Shown here piece after piece: positions 17,859 to 26,897 of a stretch of DNA of 64,000 nt. Every line of letters begins with the position of its first letter. The first letter of the stretch is position 1. This DNA comes from Leucobacter zeae (GTDB taxonomy: Bacteria; Actinomycetota; Actinomycetes; Actinomycetales; Microbacteriaceae). The DNA lies in the NCBI RefSeq assembly GCF_016758175.1, contig NZ_QYAB01000003.1, positions 310,001-374,000 on the forward strand. The letters are read 5' to 3'. The notes below the pieces were generated by a model. That model had not been told where the DNA came from and searched no databases. It worked only from the letters and a program-made list of their open reading frames with translations. Made by a program: the position numbers and the translations under genes.

Positions 17859-18802
17859 GCGTGGGGTCCTTCCGAGTGGGTGATGCGGGTGCCGGGATCG
17901 GGTGCGGCCGAGTCGCAGTCGGGATCCGCCGGGGCAGATTCGAGATCAGCCGAGTCGGGGTCGGGATCCGCCGGGGCAGATTCGAGATCAGCCGAGTCGG
18001 GGCGCGGCCGGTCGAGCATGCGTTCCAGGGCGTCGAGCAGGCCGGCCGCGGTGTGCTCGACGGCGATCGCGGCCGGGGTCAGCCCGGCGGCGGCGAGCGC
18101 CGCGGCCGTCGGGTCGCCGATCGCGACGACCGCGGTGCCCTCCGGCAGCGGCGCGAAACGGGCGGCGAGTTCGCGGGCCGCCGATCCGCTCGAGACGAGG
18201 ATCGCGTCGACCGCACCGGCGCCGACGGCGCGCTCGACCCACGGGTTCCGCGGGGCGGGCAGGGTGCGGTAGGCGGTGACGCGCTCCACGCGATGCCCCT
18301 CCGCGGCGAGCGCGGATTCCACCTCGTCGCTCGCGAGCTCCGAGACGGGCAGCAGCACCCGTGCGTGCGTGCGCAGCTCCCCGAGCAGGGCGGCCGCGAG
18401 GCCGCGGGCGGAGAAGTCGCGGGCGGGGACGAGGTCGACCCGCAGACCGGCCTCGGCGACGGCCGCGGCCGTCGCCGGGCCGACCGCGGCGATTCGGCGC
18501 CCGTCGCGCTCCCCCGGTCCGGCACCGGCCCCGACCGCGCCGGCCGCTCGGACGGCCGCCGCGCCGGCGGCGCTCGTGAGCACCATCCAGTCGTAGGCGC
18601 CGGAGTTCCACCGGGCCACCGCCTCCCCGAGCGCCGCGCCGGTCGTCTGCTCCGTCCGCACGAGGGGCGAGCGCACGGCGGTCCCGCCGCGCTCCTGCAC
18701 GCCTGCGACGAGCCGCTCTCCGAGTTCGCCGCCCGCGGTCACGAGCACGTGCCGCCCGCGGAGCGGCGCGGTGCGACCGCCCGCGGCCTCCGAGTGGGTC
18801 AC
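17855..18802 (-). CDS. hemD: Uroporphyrinogen-III synthase with duplicated C-terminal tail
   Basis: 315 residues. HemD closes hydroxymethylbilane with ring-D inversion. The two-lobed fold starts at [22 protein letters not shown] and has the expected [31 protein letters not shown] and [18 protein letters not shown] segments. The last 55 residues are an acidic Asp/Pro/Ser/Ala tail built from an exact 42-bp tandem duplication (17918-18001) giving repeated [14 protein letters not shown]. Such a tail is not part of the enzyme fold. The GTG at 18802 overlaps the hemC stop. Confidence 0.9.
   Translation of the reverse strand: MTHSEAAGGRTAPLRGRHVLVTAGGELGERLVAGVQERGGTAVRSPLVRTEQTTGAALGEAVARWNSGAYDWMVLTSAAGAAAVRAAGAVGAGAGPGERDGRRIAAVGPATAAAVAEAGLRVDLVPARDFSARGLAAALLGELRTHARVLLPVSELASDEVESALAAEGHRVERVTAYRTLPAPRNPWVERAVGAGAVDAILVSSGSAARELAARFAPLPEGTAVVAIGDPTAAALAAAGLTPAAIAVEHTAAGLLDALERMLDRPRPDSADLESAPADPDPDSADLESAPADPDCDSAAPDPGTRITHSEGPHA
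17918..18001. repeat. 2 x 42-bp exact tandem duplication in the hemD tail
   Basis: The two copies, 17918-17959 and 17960-18001, are identical. The unit is a multiple of three, so the reading frame is kept and 14 residues are duplicated. Confidence 0.95.
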
Positions 18803-19872
18803 GCCCGGTTCCCGAGCGGCGCGAGCTCCGCCGCCCCGTCGGCGAGCAGCCGGTCCGAAACCGCGCGCCCGAGGCGCGCGGCGACGTCGTCCGTGGCGTC
18901 GCCGCGGGGCTCCCACGCGGCGTCGGCCGACGCGTCGAGACGCGCACCGCCGTCGAGCCGGTACACCGCCGCGCTCAGGCGCAAGCGCCCGCCCGACACC
19001 TCCGCGCGCGCTCCGACGGGAGCCGCGCAGCCGGCCTCGAGCGACGCGAGCAGCGCGCGCTCGGCGGCCGCGCAGGCGTGCGATGTCGGGTCGTCGAGCG
19101 CCGCGAGCGCCGTCCGGTAGGGATCGGAGGCGGCGTCGGCCGAGCGCACCTCGATGGCGAGCGCGCCCTGTCCCGGGGCCGTCGGCACCTCGGCGAGCGG
19201 GAAGCGCTCCGAGATGACGCCGCCGCGACCGAGCCGGTCGAGCCCCGCTGCCGCGAGCACGACGGCATCGAGGTCGTGCTCGATGCGGGCCAGACGGGTG
19301 TCGACGTTGCCCCGGATGTCCAGCACCTCGAGGTCGGGGCGACCGGCGAGGATCTGGGCCGCGCGCCGCGGCGAACCCGTGCCCACCTTCCCGCCGGCCG
19401 GCAGTTCCGCGAGGGGGACCCCGCCGCGGGAGCACAGCGCGTCCCGCGCGTCGGCGCGCTCGGGGATCGCCCCGATGACGATGCCGGGGCAGGCGCCGGT
19501 CGGGAGGTCCTTGAGCGAGTGCACCGCGAAGTCGCACTCGCCCGCGGCGAGCGCGTCGCGCAGCGCGCTCACGAACACGCCCGTGCCGCCGAGCTGCGCG
19601 AGCGGGGCCCGCGAGGTGTCGCCCTGCGTCGTGACGATCACGAGCGTCACGTCGAGGCCCGTGGCCGCCGCGATCGCCTCGGCCACCGTGGTCGTCTGCG
19701 CGACGGCGAGTGCGCTGCCGCGGGTGCCGATGCGCAGCAGCCCCGGGCGGGCCGCGACTGCGCCCACCGCTCGGGTGACGCGCCCGATCCGGCCCGGATC
19801 GGCGCCCCCGAATACGGAGTGCGTCGCCGGGGCGGGCAGCCGCGGGGCGGGGTCGGTGGCGTGAGCGTTCAT
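18799..19872 (-). CDS. hemC: Hydroxymethylbilane synthase (porphobilinogen deaminase)
   Basis: 357 residues, about 40 longer than usual because of an N-terminal extension (MNAHATDPAPRLPAPATHS). The enzyme core starts LLRIGTRGSALAVAQT. HSLKDLPTG, GTGSPRRAAQIL and the dipyrromethane-carrying Cys in LEAGCAAPVGA are all present. It links four porphobilinogens into hydroxymethylbilane for HemD. It overlaps hemY/cgoX upstream and hemD downstream, each by 4 nt. Confidence 0.95.
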   Translation of the reverse strand: MNAHATDPAPRLPAPATHSVFGGADPGRIGRVTRAVGAVAARPGLLRIGTRGSALAVAQTTTVAEAIAAATGLDVTLVIVTTQGDTSRAPLAQLGGTGVFVSALRDALAAGECDFAVHSLKDLPTGACPGIVIGAIPERADARDALCSRGGVPLAELPAGGKVGTGSPRRAAQILAGRPDLEVLDIRGNVDTRLARIEHDLDAVVLAAAGLDRLGRGGVISERFPLAEVPTAPGQGALAIEVRSADAASDPYRTALAALDDPTSHACAAAERALLASLEAGCAAPVGARAEVSGGRLRLSAAVYRLDGGARLDASADAAWEPRGDATDDVAARLGRAVSDRLLADGAAELAPLGNRA

Positions 19873-21476
19873 GAGCGTGCGGTTCCTTCGTACTGCGATG
19901 ATGCGGTGTGCGTGCTGCCGGGGACGGCGTTCGGATCGGAGCTGCCGGCCGCGTCGGGGCGCACGGCGCGGAGCAGGGTCAGTGCGATCGCCCGGGCGCC
20001 CGGAACGACGGACGCGATCCCCGCGCCGCTCACCCAGTCGCCGGCGGCCATGACGCCCGGCGGGAGATCGAGATCGACGGCTCCGGGCCCGGTCTGCGCG
20101 GTCGGTCCGACGCCCGGGTGCGGGATCGGGGTCGGCCAGCGGCGTCGCCGGCCTCCCGGATCTCCGCCCATCTCCCAGGTGCGTCGCACCATGCCGCGCA
20201 GCGAGGTCTCGGCGAGCCCGACGCCCAGGATGCGCGAGGCGTCCGCGACGGCGAGGCGGCGGACCGCCGCGTCGTCGAGTTCGAGCGTCTCGGGCCGCGC
20301 GCCGGCGCGACCGTACGAGAGGCGCAGGAGGTGCCGTCCCGGCCCGAAGTCCCGCGCACGCGCCGACCACTTCGCGGTGACGTGCGTGAGCGCCTTCGCC
20401 GCGATGGGGCCGTCGGGCTCCGGGATCAGCGCCCCCGTTCCCCGCGGCGCCCCGTCCAGCCGCTCGTCGTCGAGCACGAGGGCGACGATCTCGACGAGGT
20501 GTCCGGCATCGACATCGACATCGACGTCGGCGTCGACGCCGGCATCCGCATCGGCCCCCGGGGCGGGATCCTCGCCGGCGATCAGCCGTCGCACCGCCGC
20601 CTCCGGAACCGCGAGCACCGCGCCGTCGAACGCTTGTGCCCGCTCCGCGCCGTTCTCGACGACCAGGATCTCCGTGCCGCCTCCGGGTGCGGACCTCACG
20701 CGCTGCACCCTGGCCCCGAGCTCGACGCGCCCCCCGCGGTCCCCGAGATCGGCCGCGAGCGCGTCGATCAGCGAGGTCATGCCGCCGCTGAGCCCGGCGA
20801 CGGCGCCGCCCGCGGCGCGCGCGCTGCCGCGGAGCTCGCGCGCCGCGGCGATCAGGGAGCCGGTGCGCGCGAATGCGGACGCGAGGCCGGGGAGCGCGTC
20901 GAACGCGATGCGCTCGGGATCCGCCGAGTGCACGCCCAGCGCGACGGGGCGCACCAGCCGATCGAGCACCCGCCGCCCGAGGCGCGCGCGCACGACCCCG
21001 GCGAGCGACGGGGCCGCTTGGACGTCGGCGCGTGCCGGTCCGGCAGCTCCCGCGCCGACGCTCCGGGGCAGCAGGGGCTCGACCGCCGCGCGCAGCGCGC
21101 CGAGCACGCCGAGCGCGCGGAACGTGCTCCGCCCGAGCGGTTCGGCCGGAATGCCCAGCGTCCCCGCCCGGGGAAGCGGCGCCGCCCGCTCCGTCGTCAC
21201 GACCCAGGCGCCGGCGTCGGAGGGCGCCGTGATCTCGGCGTCCATTCCGAGCTCCGCGATCAGGTCGCGCACGGCGCCTCCGCGCGTCGCGAACGATTCC
21301 GCGCCGATGTCGAAGGCGACGCCGCAGGCCTCCGCGCTCCGGATCCTGCCGCCGAGACGGTCTCCGGATTCGAAGAGCGTCACCGTGCACCCCGCGAGCG
21401 CGAGCTCGCGCGCGGCGACGAGGCCCGAGACGCCGCCGCCCACGACCGCGACGCTGGCGGCGGGCTCAGCGGGCAT
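19869..21476 (-). CDS. hemY: Coproporphyrinogen III oxidase / protoporphyrinogen oxidase, HemY type
   Basis: 535 residues. A flavin amine-oxidase-like enzyme: FAD-binding Rossmann motif VAVVGGGVSGLVAARELALAG at the N-terminus and GVMAAGDWVSGAGIASVVPGARAIA near the C-terminus. In Actinomycetota this family acts as CgoX, oxidising coproporphyrinogen III to coproporphyrin III; that assignment rests on phylum knowledge. A Gly/Asp-rich insert (ADADAGVDADVDVDVDAG) occurs mid-protein. The ATG at 21476 lies inside the end of hemE (11-nt overlap). Confidence 0.9.
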   Translation of the reverse strand: MPAEPAASVAVVGGGVSGLVAARELALAGCTVTLFESGDRLGGRIRSAEACGVAFDIGAESFATRGGAVRDLIAELGMDAEITAPSDAGAWVVTTERAAPLPRAGTLGIPAEPLGRSTFRALGVLGALRAAVEPLLPRSVGAGAAGPARADVQAAPSLAGVVRARLGRRVLDRLVRPVALGVHSADPERIAFDALPGLASAFARTGSLIAAARELRGSARAAGGAVAGLSGGMTSLIDALAADLGDRGGRVELGARVQRVRSAPGGGTEILVVENGAERAQAFDGAVLAVPEAAVRRLIAGEDPAPGADADAGVDADVDVDVDAGHLVEIVALVLDDERLDGAPRGTGALIPEPDGPIAAKALTHVTAKWSARARDFGPGRHLLRLSYGRAGARPETLELDDAAVRRLAVADASRILGVGLAETSLRGMVRRTWEMGGDPGGRRRRWPTPIPHPGVGPTAQTGPGAVDLDLPPGVMAAGDWVSGAGIASVVPGARAIALTLLRAVRPDAAGSSDPNAVPGSTHTASSQYEGTARS

Positions 21477-22584
21477 GCACGAGTTCCACGACGCGGGTGA
21501 GCACCTCGGGGTCGGTCTCGGGCGGCACCCCGTGGCCCAGGTTCACGACGTGGCCGGGCGCGCGACGGCCGCGCTGCAGCACATCGTCGACGTGCGCCTC
21601 GAGCACGTCAGCCGGAGCGCCGAGGAACGCCGGATCCAGATTGCCCTGGAGCGGGATCGCGTCTCCGAGCCGACGGCTCGCGGCGTCGAGCGGCGTGCGC
21701 CAGTCGACCCCGATCGCGCTGACATCGAGCTCGGTGAACTCCTCGAGCAGATGCCCGGACCCCACGGCGAAGTGGAGGGTGGGCACGCGAGCGGGGCCCG
21801 AGGCGTACCCGTCCGAGGCGGGGTCGCAGTAGCGCATGCGGTGCACCGCGCCGAGCGCCCGTCGCGATGCCGGAGCCACATGCGCGCGGTAGTCGGCTGC
21901 GCTCAGAGAGCCCGCCCACGAGTCGAACAGCTGTACGGCGCTCGCTCCGGCCTCCACCTGCGCTTCGAGGAAGACGCCGCTGAGATCCGCGGCCCACTCG
22001 AGCAGCCCGCGCCAGGCCTCCGGGTCGGCGTGCATGAGGGTGCGGGCCCTGAGGTGATCGCGCGACGGGCCGCCCTCGACGAGGTAGGCCGCGAGCGTGA
22101 ACGGCGCGCCGGCGAAGCCGATGAGCGGGGTGTCGCCCAGCTCCCGCACGGTCAGGCGCACCGCCTCGCGCACGGGGTCGAGCGCCTCCCGCAGCCGCTC
22201 GGGGCCGAACTCCGCGCGGCACCGCGCGACATCGGCCGCGGAGCGGACCGGCTGCGCGAACACCGGTCCCCTCCCGGCGACGAGGTCGACATCGACGCCG
22301 GCGAGGAGCATCGGGACGACGATGTCGCTGAAGAATACCGCCGCATCGACGCCGTGCCTGCGCACCGGCTGCAGCGTGATCTCGCTCGCGAGCACCGGAT
22401 CGAGGCAGGCGTCGAGCATGCGGTGATCGGCGCGGATGCTCCGGTACTCGGGCAGCGATCGACCGGCCTGGCGCATGAACCACACCGGGGTGCGGTCGGG
22501 CCGATCGCCGCGCAGTGCGCGGACCAGCTGGGAGGAGTTCGTGCGGCCGGCGGCCAGGGGATGCGAGACTGGGAGCGTGTTCAT
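21466..22584 (-). CDS. hemE: Uroporphyrinogen decarboxylase
   Basis: 372 residues. HemE decarboxylates uroporphyrinogen III to coproporphyrinogen III. The signature TPVWFMRQAGRSLPEYR is at about residues 31-47. AAVFFSDIVVPMLLAGVDV, GFAGAPFTLAAYLVEGG and LFDSWAGSLSAADY are conserved, and GHVVNLGHGVPPETDPEVL closes the protein. It is the first gene of the six-gene heme operon. The ATG at 22584 has no Shine-Dalgarno sequence and lies within the first of three (C/G)ATC(A/T)GATG elements. Confidence 0.96.
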   Translation of the reverse strand: MNTLPVSHPLAAGRTNSSQLVRALRGDRPDRTPVWFMRQAGRSLPEYRSIRADHRMLDACLDPVLASEITLQPVRRHGVDAAVFFSDIVVPMLLAGVDVDLVAGRGPVFAQPVRSAADVARCRAEFGPERLREALDPVREAVRLTVRELGDTPLIGFAGAPFTLAAYLVEGGPSRDHLRARTLMHADPEAWRGLLEWAADLSGVFLEAQVEAGASAVQLFDSWAGSLSAADYRAHVAPASRRALGAVHRMRYCDPASDGYASGPARVPTLHFAVGSGHLLEEFTELDVSAIGVDWRTPLDAASRRLGDAIPLQGNLDPAFLGAPADVLEAHVDDVLQRGRRAPGHVVNLGHGVPPETDPEVLTRVVELVHAR

Positions 22585-22628
22585 CAGATGTGATGCTAGC
22601 TTATAGATCTGATGTGAAAGATCAGATG
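22582..22628. promoter_or_regulatory. Divergent hemE/hemA control region with three (C/G)ATC(A/T)GATG sites
   Basis: CATCAGATG (22582-22590), GATCTGATG (22606-22614) and GATCAGATG (22620-22628) share the core ATC(A/T)GATG. The last two form an inverted repeat ATCTGAT-n7-ATCAGAT. Opposed -10-like sequences lie between the sites: TATAAG for hemE (minus 22605-22600) and TATAGA for hemA (22602-22607). The layout fits one repressor or activator controlling both directions. The same motif occurs at 28036 in the siderophore gene promoter. Confidence 0.6.
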
Positions 22629-22699
22629 TGCTCAGCTTCGGGCGCGATCCTGACATCGATCCACGAAACCGCCTGATCGGGACCTCTTCGAGAAACTTC

Positions 22700-24037
22700 A
22701 TGCTGCTCTGCCTCTCCGTCGACCACCGGCGCGCTGACCTCGCGCTCCTCGAACGCATCGAGCGCCGTCTCGAACCGGTCACCGCGGCGCTCGGCGACCC
22801 CGGCACCGCCCGAGGCGCCGTCGTGCTCGCGACGTGCAACCGCTTCGAGGCGTACCTCGATGCGCCGGCGCTGGCCGCCGCACCGGGCGACGGCCTCTCC
22901 GACGGTGCAGGCGCCGCCCGAGACGAGGCCGTCGAACTCGTCGCGCGCGCCGCCGGCCTGACCCCTCAGGAGCTCGCCGGCGCCTGCACCGTGCACCGCG
23001 GGGACGCCGTGGCGGAGCACCTGTTCGCGGTCTCGAGCGGGCTGGAATCCGCCGCGGTGGGCGAGGGCGAGATCGCCGGGCAGGTGCGCCGTGCCCTCGA
23101 CGAGGCGCGGTCGCAGCGTCGGTCGAGCACGGAGCTCGAGCGGCTCTTCCAGCAGGCGATGGCGGTCTCCAAGCGGGTCAAGCAGGGCACCGGGCTGCAG
23201 ACGCGCGGCCGATCGCTCGTGCAGCTCGCGCTCGCCATGGTCGACAGCAGGGTCGGCGACTGGGCCTCGGCTCGGATCCTCCTGATCGGCACCGGGGCGT
23301 ACGCCGGCGCGAGCCTCGCCGCGCTGCGCGACCGAGGGGCGGGATCCGCCACCCTCGGCGGGACGCGCCGCGTCGGCGTCTACTCCCCCTCCGGGCGCGC
23401 GGAGGCCTTCGCCGAGTCCCACGGCATCCGCGCGGTGCTCGAGCACGAGCTCGACGACGAGCTGCGACGGTGCGACCTCGTCGTGGCCTGCAGCAGCGTG
23501 CACGAGCCGCTGCTCACCCGCGAGCGCTTCGACGAGACGGTGACCGAGGGCCTGCCGCCGTTCTGCGCGCGCTTCGGCGCCGACCTCGGGCCCGACGTCC
23601 CGAGCCGACGGCGCCCGCGCCTGCTCATCGACATGGGCCTCCCCCGGAACATCGCCCCCGACGTCGCCGGCGTCCAGGGGGTCGAGCTGCTCGATCTCGA
23701 GACCATCGCGCTGCACGCGCCGATCCCCGAGCTCCACGCAGAACTCGAGGCGCGCGACATCGTGCGCACCGCGGCGGCCGAATTCGCCGCGGCGCGCGCC
23801 GAGCGCGCGGCCGTGCCGGCCCTCCGGGAGCTCCGCGGCTCCTTCGACGAGGTGCTCGAGGAGGAGATCGCCCGGATGCGGGACCGGCGCCCCGAGGAGG
23901 CCGACGCGGTCGAGGCCGCGCTCCGTCATTTCGCGGGCAGGCTCCTCCACCGCCCGACCGTGCGCCTGCGCGAACTGGCCAGGAACGGCCGGGCCGACGA
24001 GGGGCTCGACGCCGTCTCCGCGCTCTTCGGGGCGTAG
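22700..24037 (+). CDS. hemA: Glutamyl-tRNA reductase
   Basis: 445 residues. HemA reduces Glu-tRNA to glutamate-1-semialdehyde with NADPH. The N-terminus MLLCLSVDHRRADLALLER and the catalytic Cys46 in VVLATCNRFEAYLD are as expected, followed by AVGEGEIAGQVRRALDEAR, the NADP-binding ARILLIGTGAYAGA and LLIDMGLPRNIAPDV. The C-terminal dimerisation helices are complete. The ATG at 22700 matches family starts; the transcript probably begins about 86 bases upstream within the shared operator region. Confidence 0.95.
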   Translation: MLLCLSVDHRRADLALLERIERRLEPVTAALGDPGTARGAVVLATCNRFEAYLDAPALAAAPGDGLSDGAGAARDEAVELVARAAGLTPQELAGACTVHRGDAVAEHLFAVSSGLESAAVGEGEIAGQVRRALDEARSQRRSSTELERLFQQAMAVSKRVKQGTGLQTRGRSLVQLALAMVDSRVGDWASARILLIGTGAYAGASLAALRDRGAGSATLGGTRRVGVYSPSGRAEAFAESHGIRAVLEHELDDELRRCDLVVACSSVHEPLLTRERFDETVTEGLPPFCARFGADLGPDVPSRRRPRLLIDMGLPRNIAPDVAGVQGVELLDLETIALHAPIPELHAELEARDIVRTAAAEFAAARAERAAVPALRELRGSFDEVLEEEIARMRDRRPEEADAVEAALRHFAGRLLHRPTVRLRELARNGRADEGLDAVSALFGA

Positions 24038-24079
24038 CGGCGGCCGGCCGGGACGATTCCGCCGGTACCGGCCGTACGA

Positions 24080-24877
24080 CTACGGACGGTAGTAGATCGC
24101 GACCCTGCGCCCGTCGTGCTCGACCACGTCGACCGGCGTCTCGAACACCCGCTCGAGCACCTCGGACGTGATGATCTCCTCCGGGGTCCCGGACGCGACG
24201 ACCGTCCCGCCCGCGAGGGCGACGATGCGGTCGGCGTAGGCCGCGGCGAAGTTGACGTCGTGGATCACGAGCACGACGGTCTTGCCGAGCGCGTCGGCGG
24301 CGGCGCGCACCTGCCCCATCATGCCGACCGCGTGACGCATGTCGAGCCCGGTGAGCGGCTCGTCGAGCAGCACGTACTCCGTGTCCTGCGCGAGCACCAT
24401 CGCCACGAAGGCGCGCTGCCGCTGGCCGCCCGAGAGCTCGTCGATGAACCGATCCTCCATGCCCGCGAGGTCGAGGAACGCGATGGCCGCGTGGATCGCG
24501 CGCCGGTCGGTTTCGGTGAGGCGCCCTCCCGAGTGCGGGAACCGCCCGAAGGCCACGAGCTGGCGCACCGTGAGACGCGCCATGAAGTGGTTCTCCTGCT
24601 TGAGGATCGCGACCGCCCTGGCGAACTCGCGGGACTTCGCCGAGCGGACGTCGAGGCCGCCGACCGACACCCGACCGCTGTCGGCTTCGAGCAGCCGCCC
24701 GATGATCGTGAGCATCGTCGACTTCCCGGCGCCGTTCGGCCCGATGAGGGCGGTCACGCCCCCGCGCTCGATCGTGAGGTCGACCGGACCCAGGACATGC
24801 CTCCCGGCGTATATCTTCTCGACGCCGCGCAGCACGATGCCGCTCCGGTCGGTCTCGACGGCGGCGGTTCCGCTCAC
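24080..24877 (-). CDS. Siderophore ABC transporter, ATPase subunit
   Basis: 265 residues. All ABC ATPase motifs are present: Walker A GPNGAGKST, Q-loop AILKQENHF, signature LSGGQRQRA, Walker B YVLLDEP and the switch His in VLVIHDVN. It closely resembles iron-siderophore ATPases of the FecE/YclP/CeuD type. The GTG at 24877 overlaps the permease stop (GTGA). It is the last gene of an operon in the order binding protein, permease, permease, ATPase. Confidence 0.92.
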   Translation of the reverse strand: MSGTAAVETDRSGIVLRGVEKIYAGRHVLGPVDLTIERGGVTALIGPNGAGKSTMLTIIGRLLEADSGRVSVGGLDVRSAKSREFARAVAILKQENHFMARLTVRQLVAFGRFPHSGGRLTETDRRAIHAAIAFLDLAGMEDRFIDELSGGQRQRAFVAMVLAQDTEYVLLDEPLTGLDMRHAVGMMGQVRAAADALGKTVVLVIHDVNFAAAYADRIVALAGGTVVASGTPEEIITSEVLERVFETPVDVVEHDGRRVAIYYRP

Positions 24878-25902
24878 CGCAACCCCTTTCTCAGCAGGAC
24901 GGTCAGGAAGAGGAGCCCGCCGCCGAATTCGATGATCACCGTGACGAGACCGCCCGCGGCGAAGACATGCTTCAATACGAATGTCGCGAGCAGCAGGGTC
25001 GCGAGCCCGATGGCGATGGCCATCGGGATGACCTCGGCGTGACCGTCGCCCCGAGAGAACTGGTAGGCGAGCGTCGCGACGAGGAAGCCGTAGAACGTCA
25101 TCGGGCCGACCATGGTCGCCGAGACCGAGACGAGCACCGAGACCATGACGAGGATCCCGATCACCTCGCTCCGGTAGTCGACGCCCAGCCCGATCGCCGT
25201 GTCCTTGCCGAGCGCGACCACGTCGTAGGTGCGCCGGCGCGCCCAGACGATCCCGAGCACGATGAGCACGAGAGCGGCCGCGATCGGCAGGTAGTCGGGG
25301 TTTCCGCGGCCGATGCTGCCGAAGAGCCGAGCGCTCAGCACGTCGAACTCGCTCGGCGTGAGCGTGCGCTGCATGAACATCGACACCGAGCCGAACCCGA
25401 TGCCGAGCACGACCCCGACGAGCAGCAGCAGATGCAGGTTCGCGAGCCTGCCCGAGAACAGCCACCCGTAGAGCAGCGTCGCGAACAGCACCATCAGCGC
25501 GCTCTGGATGACGATCTTCGGGATGCCCTCGAGGTGCACCGCTGCCGTGCCGAAGACGTAGACGAGCGCCGTCTGCATGAGCACGTAGAGCGCGTCGAAA
25601 CCGAGGATCGACGGGGTCAGGATCCGGTTGGCCGTCGCGGTGTGGAAGATCACGGTCGCGAGGCCCTGGCTCACCGCGACGAGCGCGATCGTGCCGAGCG
25701 AGACGAGGCGCGACTGCGCGATGATCCAGAACCCCTGGCTGCCGAACGGAGCGGGGTTGCCGTACACCAGGATCGCGATCGCGCAGGCGAGCGCGACGGC
25801 GGAGACACACGCGAGCGGCAGGGCGCGGCGCCAGCGGGCCGCGGCGGTCTCGGCGACGATGGGCGGCTCGCCCGTGCTCGCGAGTCTGACGATGCTCTCC
25901 AT
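24874..25902 (-). CDS. Siderophore ABC transporter, permease 2 (FecCD family)
   Basis: 342 residues with about nine or ten hydrophobic segments and the FecCD hallmarks ILTPSILGFDALYVLMQTALVYVFG and GPMTFYGFLVATLAYQ. A hydrophilic N-terminal stretch of about 30 residues precedes the first helix. It pairs with the next permease to form the membrane channel. Stop and start codons overlap with both neighbours, so the four proteins are translationally coupled. Confidence 0.9.
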   Translation of the reverse strand: MESIVRLASTGEPPIVAETAAARWRRALPLACVSAVALACAIAILVYGNPAPFGSQGFWIIAQSRLVSLGTIALVAVSQGLATVIFHTATANRILTPSILGFDALYVLMQTALVYVFGTAAVHLEGIPKIVIQSALMVLFATLLYGWLFSGRLANLHLLLLVGVVLGIGFGSVSMFMQRTLTPSEFDVLSARLFGSIGRGNPDYLPIAAALVLIVLGIVWARRRTYDVVALGKDTAIGLGVDYRSEVIGILVMVSVLVSVSATMVGPMTFYGFLVATLAYQFSRGDGHAEVIPMAIAIGLATLLLATFVLKHVFAAGGLVTVIIEFGGGLLFLTVLLRKGLR

Positions 25903-26897
25903 CAGCCCGCCCGCCGCTGCCGCAGCAGCAGCGCGATGAAGATCACCGCGCCGACCAGGCCGAGCACCATCGAGACGGGGATCTCGAACGGCATGATGAT
26001 CGTGCGCCCGATCAGATCGCACGCCACGACGAGGGCGATGCCCCCGAGGCAGACCCACGGCAGGTTGCCGCGCACATCGTCGCCGCGGAGCATCGAGACG
26101 ATGTTCGGCACCACGAGCCCGAGCAGCGGCAGCAGTCCGACCACGACCGTGGTGACGCCGGCCGCCACGGCCACGAGCGCCGTGCCGCCGATGAGGATCC
26201 GCTCGTACTTCGCACCGACGCTGGTCGCCACGTCCTTGCCGAGACCGGCGACCGTGATGCGATCTGCCATGAGGAACACGAGCAGCGTCACGACGGCCAC
26301 GATCCAGAGCACCTCGTACCGCCCGCGCACGACGGCGGTGAAACTGCCCATGAACCACGTCCCGAGCATCTGAAGCAGGTTGAACTGCGCGGCGAGGAAC
26401 GTCGTGAGCGCGCTCACGACCGCGCCCAGCATGATCCCGATCAGCGGGACGACGAGCGTCGTGCGGATCACGACCCTGCGGAGGATCAGCATGAACGTCA
26501 TGGCGCCGATGAACGCGAAGCAGCTCGCGACCACCATCTTGCCCACGAGCCCGACGCCGGGCAGCAGCAGGGTCGTGAGCAGGAGCCCGAGCGATGCCCA
26601 CTCGGTGGTGCCCGACGTCGTCGCGTCGACGAAGCGGTTCTGGGTGAGCATCTGCATGACGAGGCCGCTCGTCGCCATCGCGGCCCCGGCCAGCACGAGC
26701 GCGACGGTGCGCGGCACCCGCGTGATCCAGAACATCTCGGCTCCGAACTCCTGCGAGCGCAGATCGTAGACGCCGACGAGCACGGAGGCCGCGAGCAGCG
26801 CGAGCACGACGAGCACGCCGAGGGCGAGGCGCCCGGACCACCGTCCGGGCGCCTCGCCGACCGACCCGTCGCGGGCCGTCACCGCGGTCCGACTCAT
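25902..26897 (-). CDS. Siderophore ABC transporter, permease 1 (FecCD family)
   Basis: 331 residues. A polytopic FecCD permease: RVPRTVALVLAGAAMATSGLVMQMLTQNRFVDATTSG is the classic conserved helix pair, and LLPLLGLVVPNIVSMLRGDD is the coupling loop that contacts the ATPase. LGKDVATSVG is the usual cytoplasmic loop. The ATG at 26897 overlaps the binding-protein stop (ATGA). Confidence 0.92.
   Translation of the reverse strand: MSRTAVTARDGSVGEAPGRWSGRLALGVLVVLALLAASVLVGVYDLRSQEFGAEMFWITRVPRTVALVLAGAAMATSGLVMQMLTQNRFVDATTSGTTEWASLGLLLTTLLLPGVGLVGKMVVASCFAFIGAMTFMLILRRVVIRTTLVVPLIGIMLGAVVSALTTFLAAQFNLLQMLGTWFMGSFTAVVRGRYEVLWIVAVVTLLVFLMADRITVAGLGKDVATSVGAKYERILIGGTALVAVAAGVTTVVVGLLPLLGLVVPNIVSMLRGDDVRGNLPWVCLGGIALVVACDLIGRTIIMPFEIPVSMVLGLVGAVIFIALLLRQRRAG

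Noticed and set aside
19078-22593. Long plus-strand frame opposite hemC, hemY and hemE
   Set aside because: It covers three well-supported heme genes on the other strand and its translation has no recognisable domain.
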